Below are positions 19,790 to 28,153 of a DNA stretch of 64,000 bases, piece by piece. Numbering within the stretch: position 1 is the first letter of the stretch; each line of letters starts with the position of its first letter. The translations under genes and the position numbers were made by a program. Below the pieces are notes generated by a model. It had not been told where the DNA came from. It did not search any database and saw only the letters and a program-made list of their open reading frames with translations. Origin of the DNA: Cupriavidus oxalaticus (GTDB lineage: Bacteria > Pseudomonadota > Gammaproteobacteria > Burkholderiales > Burkholderiaceae); assembly GCF_016894385.1 (NCBI RefSeq), contig NZ_CP069812.1:62001-126000 (forward strand). Direction: 5' to 3'.

Positions 19790-19977
19790 GGGCTAGCGAT
19801 GTGATGGCCGAGTCCCGATTCTAAGCCACCCGCCCGGCTGGCGCGACCGCGGCCATTTCCGGGCAAGGGGCGCGCGGTGCAAGCGTCCCGCGCGGCTACA
19901 ATGCGGCAGTCAGGCAGGCGCCGTGCCCGCCAGCCTTGCACCGCCTTTCTTGCACCGCCGATTGCCACCAGCTTCCC

Positions 19978-20859
19978 ATGCCAGACGCCCCTGACACCTC
20001 TCTCACGCCCGCATCGGGCCCGTCCGCCCCCTGGCGCATCGACCCCGCCGCCCTGCGCGCCGCGCTGTCGCCGGCGCTGCGCGACTGGACGCTGGAACTG
20101 GTTGAAGAAACCGGCTCGACCAATGCCGACCTGACCGCCGCGTGCCGGCAGGTACCCTGGTCAGACGCCGGCTGGCTGCGCCTGGCCTACCGCCAGACCG
20201 CCGGGCGCGGGCGCCTGGGCAGGCCGTGGCAGGGGCAGGCGGGCATGACCTTCTCGGTGGCGCTGCCGTTCGCGCTGGCGCCGGCGCAACTCACCGGCCT
20301 GAGTCTGGCGGTGGGACTGGCACTGGCCGAGGCCCTCGGCGATGTCGATGCGCGCCTGGGCGCGCGCGTCGGCCTGAAATGGCCGAACGACCTGCAGATC
20401 GACGGGCGCAAGCTGGCCGGCATCCTGATCGAATCGGTGCCGGCCGGCCCCAACCGGATCTGGGCCGTCATCGGCATCGGCCTGAACCTGGTGCGCGATG
20501 CGCAGATGGAAGCCGCGCTGGGCCGCGAGCTCGCCGGCGTGGCCGAGGCCATGCCGGGCTTCGATGCCAGCCGCGACGCGGCGCGCCTGCTGGCCGCGGT
20601 GGTGGAGCGGCTGGCATCGATGCGCACCGCGTTCCTGGCCCATGGCTTCGGGCCGATGGCGCCGCGCTGGTCCGCCGCCGATGCCTACCGCGACCAGCCG
20701 GTGCGGCTGCTGCACGACGGCAAGGTGATCGCCGAAGGCATGGCGCGCGGCGTCGACGAGGCCGGCCAGCTGCTGCTGGAAACGCCGGCGGGGCTGGAGC
20801 GGGTCGCCAGCGGCGAGCTGTCGCTGCGCCCCGCGCCGGGGCAGGAGGATGGCGCATGA
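19978..20859 (+). CDS. birA: Biotin-[acetyl-CoA-carboxylase] ligase BirA, catalytic domain only
   Basis: Adenylates biotin and attaches it to the carboxyl-carrier lysine of biotin enzymes. The 293-residue protein has the ligase core (ETGSTN at 44-49, the biotin-binding GRGRLGRPW at 76-84, [19 protein letters not shown] in part) and a C-terminal SH3-like domain. The N-terminal helix-turn-helix of E. coli BirA is absent, so it is monofunctional and cannot repress the bio genes found at the right end of this window. Start at 19978, in front of which a TACAAT -10-like hexamer lies at about 19898. Its stop overlaps coaX by four bases. Confidence 0.93.
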   Translation: MPDAPDTSLTPASGPSAPWRIDPAALRAALSPALRDWTLELVEETGSTNADLTAACRQVPWSDAGWLRLAYRQTAGRGRLGRPWQGQAGMTFSVALPFALAPAQLTGLSLAVGLALAEALGDVDARLGARVGLKWPNDLQIDGRKLAGILIESVPAGPNRIWAVIGIGLNLVRDAQMEAALGRELAGVAEAMPGFDASRDAARLLAAVVERLASMRTAFLAHGFGPMAPRWSAADAYRDQPVRLLHDGKVIAEGMARGVDEAGQLLLETPAGLERVASGELSLRPAPGQEDGA

Positions 20860-21719
20860 GCGTGCCGCAGCTGCTGATCGACATCGGCAACACGCGCCTC
20901 AAATGGGCGTGGTGCGAAGCCGGCGCGCCGCTGCCGGCGGGGGCGGGCCTGCCCACGCCGTGGCAGCACGGCGGCGCGGTCGCGCATGCCGATGACAATG
21001 CGTTGAAGACCCTGGCCGCCGGCCTGCGCGCGCTGCGCGGCAGCGGCCCGATGCCGGCGGTATGGATCACCAACGTCGCCGGCCCGGTGATTGCCGCCGC
21101 CGTCGATGCCGCGCTGGCCGACGCCTTCGGCGGCTGCGCGCCGGTGCAGTGGGTGCGCAGCACCGCGGCGCACGGCAACCTGGTCAACGGCTACCGCGAG
21201 CCCACGCAGCTGGGTGTCGACCGCTGGGTTGGCGCCATCGGCGCGCACCGCTGGCTGCCGCACGACACGCTGCTGGTGGTGACCGCAGGCACCGCGACCA
21301 CGCTGGATATCGTGACGGTCGGGGCGGATGGCCGCGCGCGCTTCGAAGGCGGGCTGATCCTGCCCGGGCTGGCGCTGATGCTCGGCACGCTGGCGCGCAA
21401 TACCGCGCAGCTGCCGGCGCTGGGGGTGGAGGAGGTGAAGGCGGTGAAGGAGGCCGGCACCGTGGCCGGCGCGCACCTGCGTTGGGCCGACAACACCCAC
21501 GACGCCATCGCCGCCGGCTGCCTGGCGGCGCAGGCGGGCGCGATCGAACGCACCTGGCGCGCGCTGGGCGAACGCGGGCCGACGCGCTGCCTGCTGTCTG
21601 GCGGCGCACGCAGCGCGCTGGCCGGCGCGCTCGCGGTGCCCTTCGAGATGCACGATAATCTGGTGCTGCTCGGCCTGCATGCGATGGCGTCGGCCGGGGC
21701 CTGGCGGCCATCGCCTTAA
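20856..21719 (+). CDS. coaX: Type III pantothenate kinase
   Basis: First enzyme of coenzyme A synthesis, phosphorylating pantothenate; type III kinases do not respond to CoA feedback. The 287-residue protein has the ASKHA-fold signatures [11 protein letters not shown] near the N-terminus, the pantothenate-binding GVDRW and the [10 protein letters not shown] phosphate loop. The start ATG overlaps the birA stop (ATGA), giving the birA-coaX (baf) pair common in betaproteobacteria. The frame is open far upstream but only as a shadow of birA. Confidence 0.94.
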   Translation: MSVPQLLIDIGNTRLKWAWCEAGAPLPAGAGLPTPWQHGGAVAHADDNALKTLAAGLRALRGSGPMPAVWITNVAGPVIAAAVDAALADAFGGCAPVQWVRSTAAHGNLVNGYREPTQLGVDRWVGAIGAHRWLPHDTLLVVTAGTATTLDIVTVGADGRARFEGGLILPGLALMLGTLARNTAQLPALGVEEVKAVKEAGTVAGAHLRWADNTHDAIAAGCLAAQAGAIERTWRALGERGPTRCLLSGGARSALAGALAVPFEMHDNLVLLGLHAMASAGAWRPSP

Positions 21720-21767
21720 ACACACGCAACCCCGCACGCAATCCAGCACGCTCCCGCAGCCGTTCCA

Positions 21768-22010
21768 ATGCCCGTCCCACGCGCTCTGCGCATCGCCCTG
21801 CTGTTGCTGCTGCTCGCCAACGCCTTGCTGGTGGCCGCGCTCGCCGGCCTGTTCGGCGCCAATCCGCTCGGGGGCTGGTTCGGCACGCCGCGCGAACCGC
21901 ACCGGCTCGGGCAGCAGGTGCGCGCCGAGCGCCTGCAGTTGCTGCCGCCGGTACCTTCGACCGATGCCGCGCCGCGCGGCACCTTGCCGGTGGCTCGGCG
22001 CCAGGGCTGA
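21768..22010 (+). CDS. Small single-pass membrane protein, unknown function
   Basis: An 80-residue protein with one strongly hydrophobic helix (about residues 8-30, mostly Leu and Ala) and a short basic, Pro-rich tail. It follows coaX by 48 bases on the same strand and has the same codon bias, so it may be the last gene of the birA-coaX operon. In some relatives a longer SPOR-domain protein lies here; no SPOR domain can be seen in this one. I do not recognise a function. Confidence 0.55.
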   Translation: MPVPRALRIALLLLLLANALLVAALAGLFGANPLGGWFGTPREPHRLGQQVRAERLQLLPPVPSTDAAPRGTLPVARRQG

Positions 22011-22019
22011 GCGCGCGGC

Positions 22020-22514
22020 TCAGCCGGCCTGGCGCACCTTGGTCAGCAGCTTGGTGGTGGAGCGGTCGTGCAGGAAGGGGATGGCATAGGCCTGGCCGCC
22101 CCAGCTGCGCACCAGCCGGGTTTCTTCCAGCGTGTCGATGTCGTAGTCGCCGCCCTTGACGTAGATGTCGGGGCGCACCAGCCGGATCAGCTCGACCGGC
22201 GTCTGCTCGCGGAACATCGCCACCAGGTCGACTGATGCCAGCGCGGCCAGCAGCGCCATGCGGTCTGATTCATGGTTGAGCGGGCGGTCGTCGCCCTTGC
22301 CCAGCATCTTGACCGAGGCGTCGCTGTTGACGCCGACCACCAGGCTGGCGCCCAGCGCGCGCGCCTGCGCCAGGTAGGTGGCATGGCCGCGGTGCAGGAT
22401 ATCGAAGACGCCGTTGGTGAACACCAGCGGGCGCGGCAGCGCGGCGATGCGCGCGGCCAGCTCGGCGGGGTTGTCGGCGGGAGTCAGCTTGGATTCGAAG
22501 GCGGGTACGGACAT
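22020..22514 (-). CDS. rfaE2: D-glycero-beta-D-manno-heptose 1-phosphate adenylyltransferase
   Basis: Makes ADP-heptose for the lipopolysaccharide inner core. The 164-residue protein is the nucleotidyltransferase domain alone (equivalent to the C-terminal half of E. coli HldE), with FTNGVFDILHRGH carrying the HxGH-type motif at residues 41-44, GVNSDASVK and the LIRLVRPDIYVKGGDYD stretch. The kinase half (HldE N-terminal) is not here; split enzymes are normal in Burkholderiaceae. Start at 22514. Confidence 0.93.
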   Translation of the reverse strand: MSVPAFESKLTPADNPAELAARIAALPRPLVFTNGVFDILHRGHATYLAQARALGASLVVGVNSDASVKMLGKGDDRPLNHESDRMALLAALASVDLVAMFREQTPVELIRLVRPDIYVKGGDYDIDTLEETRLVRSWGGQAYAIPFLHDRSTTKLLTKVRQAG

Positions 22515-22674
22515 GGGTCAGGGATCGGATGGTGGAGGCCGGCGCTGGCGGCGCCGGCACGCTTGCCGAATGGTACCCCGTCCGGTGAGGTTCGCCGCCG
22601 GTTCAGCGTTGCTTGCCCAGCCAGCGCCACCGCCGCGTCGGGCCAGATGTCAGGGAATGGCGGCGGGCGCCAAC

Positions 22675-22702
22675 AAAAAACCTCGCCGCAGCGAGGTTTT
22701 TT
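22675..22702 (-). terminator. Bidirectional terminator after the ferritin-like gene
   Basis: A 12-bp stem, AAAAAACCTCGC with GCGAGGTTTTTT, closes on loop CGCA. Read on the minus strand it follows the ferritin-like gene by 25 bases and ends in a T-run, a textbook rho-independent terminator; it separates that gene from the downstream rfaE2. Confidence 0.93.
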
Positions 22703-22727
22703 ACCGGGGTGGCAGCAAGCTGCCGGA

Positions 22728-23591
22728 TCAGGCCTGTGCCGGCTGGGCGCCGCCGGAGCCGGGCAGGCGGGCGTTCAGTTCCTTGCGGTAGCGGTTCAGG
22801 TCCTGCACGCTTTCAAAGGTGCGCTCGAACAGCAGCGACATATTGTGCAGGATCCGTTCGATGACCTTCTTTTCCCAGCCTTCGTCGAAGCGGATCTGCT
22901 CGTCCAGCCATTTTTCCAGCCAGTCCGGGTCGGGCAGGCGCGACTGCACGGTGTCGTTGGGGAACAGCGCCTTGTTGACGTGCAGGTTGGTCGGGTGCAG
23001 CGGCTTTTCGGTGCGGCGCGCCGATGCCATCAGCACGCCGATCTTGGCGAACGCGGCGCGCGCGGTGTCGCCGAACTGGGCCAGGTATTTTTTCATGTAG
23101 CGCAGGTAGGCGCCGCCGTGGCGGGCTTCGTCCTGCGACAGGGTGCGGTAGATATGCTTGATCACCGGTTCCGAGTGCCATTCGGCGGCACGGCGGTACC
23201 AGTGGTTCAGGCGGATCTCGCCGCAAAAATGCAGCATCAGCGTTTCCAGCGGCGGCGCCGGGTCGAATTCGAAGCGCACCGCGTGCAGCTCTTCCTCGGT
23301 CGGCACCAGGTCCGGGCGGAAGCGGCGCAGGTACTCCATCAGCACCAGCGAGTGCTTCTGCTCTTCGAAGAACCAGATGCTCATGAACGCCGAAAAGTCG
23401 GAATCGTGGCGGTTGTCGCGCAGGAACATCTCGGTGGCGGGCAGGGCCGACCATTCCGTGATGGCGTTCATGCGGATGGTCTTGGCCTGGTCGTCCGTCA
23501 GCAGGCTGGCGTCGAAGGTGTCCCAGGGGATGTCCTTGTCCATGTGCCAGCGGACCGCTTCCAACGATTTGAACAGTTCGGGGTAGAGCAT
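22728..23591 (-). CDS. Ferritin-like diiron protein (acyl-ACP desaturase-like)
   Basis: A 287-residue soluble helical protein with two diiron half-sites: Glu77-x-x-His80 (FFEEQKH) and Glu155-x-x-His158 (QDEARH), plus Glu125 (CGEIRLNHW) as a probable further ligand. This is the arrangement of the ferritin-like superfamily and most like acyl-ACP desaturase-type enzymes, though the usual desaturase length and partner genes are not evident. Substrate unknown. A TAGAAT -10-like hexamer and a Fur-box-like site lie 26-50 bases upstream, suggesting iron control. It is transcribed alone between two hairpins or gaps. Confidence 0.8.
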   Translation of the reverse strand: MLYPELFKSLEAVRWHMDKDIPWDTFDASLLTDDQAKTIRMNAITEWSALPATEMFLRDNRHDSDFSAFMSIWFFEEQKHSLVLMEYLRRFRPDLVPTEEELHAVRFEFDPAPPLETLMLHFCGEIRLNHWYRRAAEWHSEPVIKHIYRTLSQDEARHGGAYLRYMKKYLAQFGDTARAAFAKIGVLMASARRTEKPLHPTNLHVNKALFPNDTVQSRLPDPDWLEKWLDEQIRFDEGWEKKVIERILHNMSLLFERTFESVQDLNRYRKELNARLPGSGGAQPAQA

Positions 23592-23616
23592 GGTAAGCCT
23601 TTGAAATTACGGCGAG

Positions 23617-23641
23617 ATTCTACCAGATGCGAATTATTATC
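23617..23641 (-). promoter_or_regulatory. Promoter with Fur-box-like site before the ferritin-like gene
   Basis: On the minus strand a TAGAAT hexamer (23622-23617) is preceded directly by GATAATAATTCGCAT (23641-23627), which resembles one and a half arms of proteobacterial Fur boxes built from GATAAT hexamers. It lies 26-50 bases before the start codon in an AT-rich patch. Agreement with the 19-bp consensus is partial (about 11 positions), so it is a candidate only. Confidence 0.45.
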
Positions 23642-23778
23642 TTCCCCTTTTCTTGGGGCGGAGGGGGGCAATTGCAACGACTCTTGCCAGGGTTTGGCGC
23701 AGCCGGCTGCATATTGCGGGCGATCAGCGGCACGCCGGGCCGGCCAAGTGCCAGCAGCGTCGCCTGGCGCAAGGGCGC

Positions 23779-25074
23779 TCAGGGCGAGAGCGCGCCCTCG
23801 GGCGTGGCGGCGGGTGCCGTGCCCGGCACCACACCGTACAGGAACGCGGCCAGTTCGGCGGCCTGCGCTTGGGCGTCGCGCTCGCCCAGCGCCATCAGCG
23901 CCCGCGTGAACTCGGGCTCGAACAGCAGGTAGCTGGCGAAGGCGGCGCCGCGCGCCTCGGTACCGCCCAGCGGCGCCAGCAGCGCGCGCACGGTGCGCGG
24001 CAGCTGCTTCTGGTGCTCGGCGGCGAGCGCCTCGATCGGTTCGCTGGGAGAGATCGTCATCACCTGCACCGGGCGCCAGCCTTCCCGGTCGCCGGCGATC
24101 TCGGGCATGCGCGCCAGCAGCCGGTTGATATGCAGCAGCCGCTCCAGGTCGGCATTGAGCCCGTCCAGGAAGATGCTGGCCAGCGCCTGGCCACCCACCT
24201 GTGCCAGCGACGGGTAGCCGCCTGCGGGCACGGTGTCGAACCAGCCCGAGCGCTGGCGCGAGGCCGCGCCGATCGCCAGGATGCGCGACGCGCCCAGGTG
24301 GATCGCCGGCGACAGCGGCGACATCTGCCGCATGGTGCCGTCGCCGAACCACTCGTGATGGCCGTCGATCTCGAGCGGAACCGACGGGAACAGGAACGGT
24401 ATCGATGCGGAGGCCAGCAGATGGTCCACCGTGATCGGCGCCGGCACCGCGATGCGCTGGCTGCGGTGCCACGGATGGATGCGGTGGTGCGACTGGTAGA
24501 AGGTGACGTGGCGGCCGGTGCTGTAGGACAGCGCGGTGACCGCGAACGCCTGCAGCGCGCCGCTGTCCAGGCTGGCCTGCACCCGCGCGGGATCGAACAG
24601 CTCGCCCAGCATGCTGCCCAGCGGCGTGTTGTCGAACAGCGCCCGCGGCGCCCGGCGCTGCGTGGCCCAGCCCAGCGCCAGCGTCGACAGCCAGCGCGCG
24701 CCCGACACGCCCACGCGCAGCACGTCGGTGCGGTACACGTCGTCGGCATGGATGCCGTGCCAAAGCGCGCCCAGGCTTTGCGTGGCGGCCTGGAAATCGC
24801 CGGCGTGGATGGCCAGCCCGGCACCGTTGATCGCGCCCGCCGAGGTGCCGGCGATGATGCCGAACGGCAGCCCGCCATGCGCCTTGCCGTGGCGCGCAGC
24901 GATGCGCGCCAGCCCGCACAGCACGCCGGCCTGGTAGGCGGCGCGCGCGCCGCCGCCCATCATGATCAGCGCGGTGGCGGCGGGATTGGGGCCGTTAGGG
25001 GTACCAAGGGCACCAGGGACGCCAGGGACGTTGTACGGGGCAGGCTGGTGTCCTGGCAGGGGATCGCGATGCAT
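23779..25074 (-). CDS. Patatin-like phospholipase family protein
   Basis: Serine lipase/acyl hydrolase with the patatin Ser-Asp dyad. The 431-residue protein has the glycine-rich oxyanion loop GGGARAAYQAG (residues 40-50), the nucleophile elbow GTSAG with Ser78, and the Asp motif in WFGDGTMRQ. A DUF3336-like or membrane domain is not seen; the N-terminal 35 residues are Pro/Gly-rich without a signal peptide, so it is probably cytoplasmic. It lies 45 bases downstream of phaM on the same strand, which places it near polyhydroxybutyrate-granule genes. Substrate unknown. Confidence 0.88.
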   Translation of the reverse strand: MHRDPLPGHQPAPYNVPGVPGALGTPNGPNPAATALIMMGGGARAAYQAGVLCGLARIAARHGKAHGGLPFGIIAGTSAGAINGAGLAIHAGDFQAATQSLGALWHGIHADDVYRTDVLRVGVSGARWLSTLALGWATQRRAPRALFDNTPLGSMLGELFDPARVQASLDSGALQAFAVTALSYSTGRHVTFYQSHHRIHPWHRSQRIAVPAPITVDHLLASASIPFLFPSVPLEIDGHHEWFGDGTMRQMSPLSPAIHLGASRILAIGAASRQRSGWFDTVPAGGYPSLAQVGGQALASIFLDGLNADLERLLHINRLLARMPEIAGDREGWRPVQVMTISPSEPIEALAAEHQKQLPRTVRALLAPLGGTEARGAAFASYLLFEPEFTRALMALGERDAQAQAAELAAFLYGVVPGTAPAATPEGALSP

Positions 25075-25119
25075 GGCGGGGGCGCGGCGTGGCGACAGGT
25101 CAGGCGGTGCGGCGATCCG

Positions 25120-26004
25120 TCATTCGTTGCCGCCGTTGCCGCCGCTGCCGCCGTTGTGGTTCTTGGCTGCGTCGTTGCCGTTGGGCGTGGCATTGGCCGT
25201 CTTGCCGGCAGCGGGCTTCCTTGCCGCGGGCGTCTTTGTCGCGGGCTTCTTCGCAGCAGACTTGGCTGCAGATTTGGCCGCCGACGTGGCACCGGACCTG
25301 GCCGTACTGGTGGCGCCGCCCTTTGCCGTAGCGCTCGCCCTGGCACCATTGCCGTTGCCAGCGGTCTTGCCTTGCGTGGCCTTGGCGGCGGGCGTGGCAC
25401 CGGTGTCCGGCGCGGCGCCAGGCTGTGCCGGCATGCCACCGGCGCCGAAGGCGCCCATGTTGAACGGGGCGATGCTGGCCGCGGCGGCGCTGCTGGCGAT
25501 CTGGTTGAACTGATGCTGCAGCAGGTCCCACCACACCGCGGCGTTGGGTGCGGCCTCGGGTGCGGCCTCGGGTGCGGCCTCGGGGGCCGCCTCGGTAGCC
25601 GCATCCCGCGCGGCCTCCGCCGACGGCTCGGGAGCCGGCTCGGGTTCGGCGCCGGCGCGCTGCGGCGGCGCTGCGCTGGGCGCGTTGGCGGCACGCGCCA
25701 CGTTTTCCATTGCCGCCTGCATGGCGTCGGGCGAGAGCGCGTTGCCAAAGGTCTGCAGCGCCACCAGCGTGGCGCGCTGCACCTCCAGGCCCTGGATCGT
25801 GGTGCGCAGCAGGTTGGTGTTCAGCTGCAGCCAGCTCTCCACCGCCTTGAGGTCGGCGATGCGCTTGTCGATGTCATCCAGGTCCATCGGCGGCGTCATC
25901 GCCTGCAGCCCGGGCATCAGGCCCCCGGGCATGCCGGCGCCGCCGCCCCACAGCCGGCGCATGAAGTCGAAGCTGTTGGTGAAATCGGGAATCTGTCCGA
26001 ACAT
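25120..26004 (-). CDS. phaM: PhaM-type polyhydroxybutyrate granule-associated protein
   Basis: Probable PhaM, which in Ralstonia eutropha binds PHB synthase PhaC1, PHB granules and DNA, activates synthesis and helps share granules between daughter cells. The 294-residue protein begins [20 protein letters not shown], as I recall for PhaM, followed by a helical domain (about 40-110), four tandem EAAP-type repeats (about 137-152), and a long Ala/Lys-rich, histone H1-like tail with [14 protein letters not shown] motifs (about 235-275) that fits DNA binding. The tail ends in a Gly/Asn-rich stretch. Downstream of an enoyl-CoA hydratase gene on the same strand. Confidence 0.85.
   Translation of the reverse strand: MFGQIPDFTNSFDFMRRLWGGGAGMPGGLMPGLQAMTPPMDLDDIDKRIADLKAVESWLQLNTNLLRTTIQGLEVQRATLVALQTFGNALSPDAMQAAMENVARAANAPSAAPPQRAGAEPEPAPEPSAEAARDAATEAAPEAAPEAAPEAAPNAAVWWDLLQHQFNQIASSAAAASIAPFNMGAFGAGGMPAQPGAAPDTGATPAAKATQGKTAGNGNGARASATAKGGATSTARSGATSAAKSAAKSAAKKPATKTPAARKPAAGKTANATPNGNDAAKNHNGGSGGNGGNE
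25547..25592 (-). repeat. In-frame 12-base tandem repeat in phaM
   Basis: About four copies of the 12-mer GCGGCCTCGGGT (plus-strand reading, last copy diverged) code for the EAAP repeat of PhaM. Being in frame and near-identical at DNA level, the array could vary in copy number between strains, altering the linker between granule-binding and DNA-binding parts. Confidence 0.75.
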
Positions 26005-26067
26005 GGTCGCGTGCTCCGTGTGCGGCGCAGCCCGCGCCCGGATGCGGGCCGCGCAGCTGCGTCGTCG

Positions 26068-26904
26068 TTACCTGAACTGTGGCGGCCGCTTCTGGCGCAG
26101 GCTCGCCATGCCTTCGTGCACGTCGGGGCCGGCAAAGCCCATGAATTCGAGCGCCAGCGAGGTATCGAAAGCGGGACCGGCCATGCGCAGCCAGTTGTTG
26201 AGGGCGTACTTGGTCCAGCGGATCGCCGTCTGCGACCCCGCCGCCAGCCGGTTGGCAACCTCGAAGGCGCGCGCCACCAGTTCGTCCTCTTCCACTGCCA
26301 GCGAGACCAGGCCGATCCGCTCGGCCTCTTCGCCGCTGACCGACTCGCACAGCATCAGATAGTACTTGGCCTTGGCCATTCCGCACAGCAGCGGCCACAC
26401 GATCGCGGCATGGTCGCCTGCGGCCACGCCCAGCCGGGTGTGGCCGTCGACGATGCGCGCGGTCTTGGCCGCGATCGAGATATCGGCCAGCAGGCCTGCC
26501 ACCAGCCCGGCACCGACCGCCGGGCCGTGCATCGCCGAGACCACCGGCTTGTCGCAGTTGATGACGTTGTAGACCAGGTCGCGCGCTTCGTGCCACACGC
26601 GCGTGCGGGTCTCGAAATCGTTGGCCATGTCTTCCACCAGCGCCAGGTCGCCGCCGGCGGAGAAGCCCTTGCCCTCGCCGCGGATCAGCGCCACGCGGAT
26701 GTCGGGATCGGCGGAGACGTCGCGCCAGATCTCGGCCAGCTCGCGGTGCATGCTGGCGTCGGCTGTGGCCAGCTTCTGGTTGGCCGACTGCGCCGCGCCC
26801 ATGATGATCTCGAGGATGGGGCCGTGGCGGCGCAGCGTCAGCGCGCGGTAGCGCGCATAGCGTTCGGAAAGTTCTGTGGAAGACGCGTCGTTGGGGGCAG
26901 TCAT
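26068..26904 (-). CDS. Enoyl-CoA hydratase/isomerase family protein
   Basis: A 278-residue crotonase-fold enzyme. The start at 26904 ([10 protein letters not shown]) is favoured; the in-frame ATG at 26988 would place the palindromic operator inside the gene. Visible are the oxyanion-hole segments [15 protein letters not shown] and [19 protein letters not shown]; the second catalytic Glu of true hydratases is replaced in the region [13 protein letters not shown], where an Asp lies, so the exact reaction (hydratase, isomerase or other) is open. A TATAAT-like hexamer and a TetR-type palindrome precede it. Confidence 0.87.
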   Translation of the reverse strand: MTAPNDASSTELSERYARYRALTLRRHGPILEIIMGAAQSANQKLATADASMHRELAEIWRDVSADPDIRVALIRGEGKGFSAGGDLALVEDMANDFETRTRVWHEARDLVYNVINCDKPVVSAMHGPAVGAGLVAGLLADISIAAKTARIVDGHTRLGVAAGDHAAIVWPLLCGMAKAKYYLMLCESVSGEEAERIGLVSLAVEEDELVARAFEVANRLAAGSQTAIRWTKYALNNWLRMAGPAFDTSLALEFMGFAGPDVHEGMASLRQKRPPQFR

Positions 26905-26954
26905 GGGTGGCCTGTCAGGTGAGTGGCGCGCAGTCGCGCCGGTTGCATCGTAGA

Positions 26955-26983
26955 TTAACCAACCGATCGGTCGGTAAATTATA
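26955..26983 (-). promoter_or_regulatory. TetR-type palindromic operator and -10 box before enoyl-CoA hydratase gene
   Basis: The dyad centred at 26966/26967 has arms ACCNACCGA and TCGGTNGGT, with 10 of 12 base pairs matching over 24 bases (26955-26978). On the minus strand TATAAT (26983-26978) lies just upstream, so the palindrome would cover the transcription start. This is the layout of repression by a TetR-family regulator such as those of fatty-acid or aromatic degradation. No TetR gene is in this window. Confidence 0.65.
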
Positions 26984-27034
26984 TGCATATCCGGGCCATC
27001 ACCGGCGGCGCCCCTGCCAACAGGCGCGGCCGGC

Positions 27035-28015
27035 TCAGGGTGCGGCCACCAGCTGGTCGATCGCCCCGAACACCGAATGCCCCTGCGCGTCGAACATCTC
27101 GATCTTGACCGCGTCGCCGAACTTCATGAACTCGGTGGCGGGCTTGCCGTCGTCGACGGTCTCGAGCATGCGCTTCTCGGCGATGCAGCAGTAGCCCTTC
27201 TTGCGGTCGACGTTGGAGATCGTGCCCGAACCGACGATGCTGCCGGCGCGCACATTGCGGGTCTTGCAGATATGCGCGATCAGCTGGCCGAAGTCGAACA
27301 CCATGTCGGTGCCGCAGTCGGGCTGGCCGACCTTCTTGCTGTTCCAGTGTACCGTCATCGGCAGGTGCACCTTGCGCTCGCGCCAGGCCTCGCCCAGTTC
27401 GTCCGGCGTGACGGCGACGGGCGAGAAGGCGGTGGCCGGCTTGCTCTGGAAGAAGCCGAAGCCCTTGCCCAGTTCCGCCGGGATCAGGTTGCGCAGCGAG
27501 ATATCGTTGACAAGCGTCAGCAGGCGGATGGCTTCGCCGGCCTGCTCGGGCGTGGCGCCCATCTTCACGTCGCCGGTGATGACCGCGACCTCGGCCTCGA
27601 AGTCGATGCCGAAGGCTTCGCTGGCGCACACGATGTCGTCCTGCGGGCCGAGGAAGTCGTCCGATCCGCCCTGGTACATCAGCGGGTCGGTCCAGAATTC
27701 GGGCGGCATTTCGGCGCCGCGCGCCTTGCGCACCAGCTCGACGTGATTGACGTAGGCCGAGCCATCGGCCCACTGGTAGGCGCGCGGCAGCGGCGCCATG
27801 CAGTCCCTGGGATTGAACGCGAACGGATGGCGCGCGCGGCCGGCGTTGAGCGCGTCGTACAGGTCCTGCAGCTGCGGCGCGTAGAAATTCCAGTCGTCCA
27901 GCACGGTCTGCAGCTTGCCGGCAATGTCGGTGGCGAAGTGGGCTTGCTTCAGGTCGCGCGACACGACCGCCAGCTGGCCGTCGCGCGAACCGTCCTTCAG
28001 GGTTGCGAGTTTCAT
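27035..28015 (-). CDS. Fumarylacetoacetate hydrolase family protein
   Basis: A 326-residue FAH-superfamily enzyme, which cleaves C-C bonds in 1,3-dicarbonyl acids or acts as a hydrolase/decarboxylase. The metal-binding core is recognisable in [18 protein letters not shown] (ExE motif) followed by VKMGATP, and the loop [17 protein letters not shown] and [11 protein letters not shown]. It starts [19 protein letters not shown], typical of the two-domain FAH-like group in Burkholderiales linked to aromatic catabolism, but no homogentisate dioxygenase gene is nearby. Substrate cannot be assigned. Confidence 0.9.
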   Translation of the reverse strand: MKLATLKDGSRDGQLAVVSRDLKQAHFATDIAGKLQTVLDDWNFYAPQLQDLYDALNAGRARHPFAFNPRDCMAPLPRAYQWADGSAYVNHVELVRKARGAEMPPEFWTDPLMYQGGSDDFLGPQDDIVCASEAFGIDFEAEVAVITGDVKMGATPEQAGEAIRLLTLVNDISLRNLIPAELGKGFGFFQSKPATAFSPVAVTPDELGEAWRERKVHLPMTVHWNSKKVGQPDCGTDMVFDFGQLIAHICKTRNVRAGSIVGSGTISNVDRKKGYCCIAEKRMLETVDDGKPATEFMKFGDAVKIEMFDAQGHSVFGAIDQLVAAP

Positions 28016-28040
28016 GGGATGCGATGCGGTAGGGTTGCCC

Positions 28041-28108
28041 GTCGTTCCCGCGCAGGCGGGAACCCAGTGACTTTCAACACGGTGGATTCCCGCCTGCGCG
28101 GGAATGAC
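28041..28108. repeat. Paired palindromic intergenic repeat
   Basis: Two 26-base arms (28041-28066 and 28083-28108) are inverted copies of each other with two mismatches, and each contains the inner palindrome TTCCCGCGCAGGCGGGAA or its complement. They sit in the 138-base gap after the Bug receptor gene and before the FAH gene. This is the pattern of a REP/BIME-like element widely scattered in Burkholderiales genomes. Confidence 0.85.
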
Positions 28109-28153
28109 ATGCTGATTTGGCCGCTAGTCTACCGTGGCCGCCCTCGCTACCCT

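Noticed and set aside
25544..25600. Repeats in phaM considered as a CRISPR-like array
   Set aside because: The 12-base units are contiguous, in frame and without spacers; they encode EAAP residues.
23653..26922. 1089-codon plus-strand frame across patatin, phaM and hydratase genes
   Set aside because: The three minus-strand genes have recognisable motifs; the plus frame has only repeated Arg/Gly/Ala and no motif.
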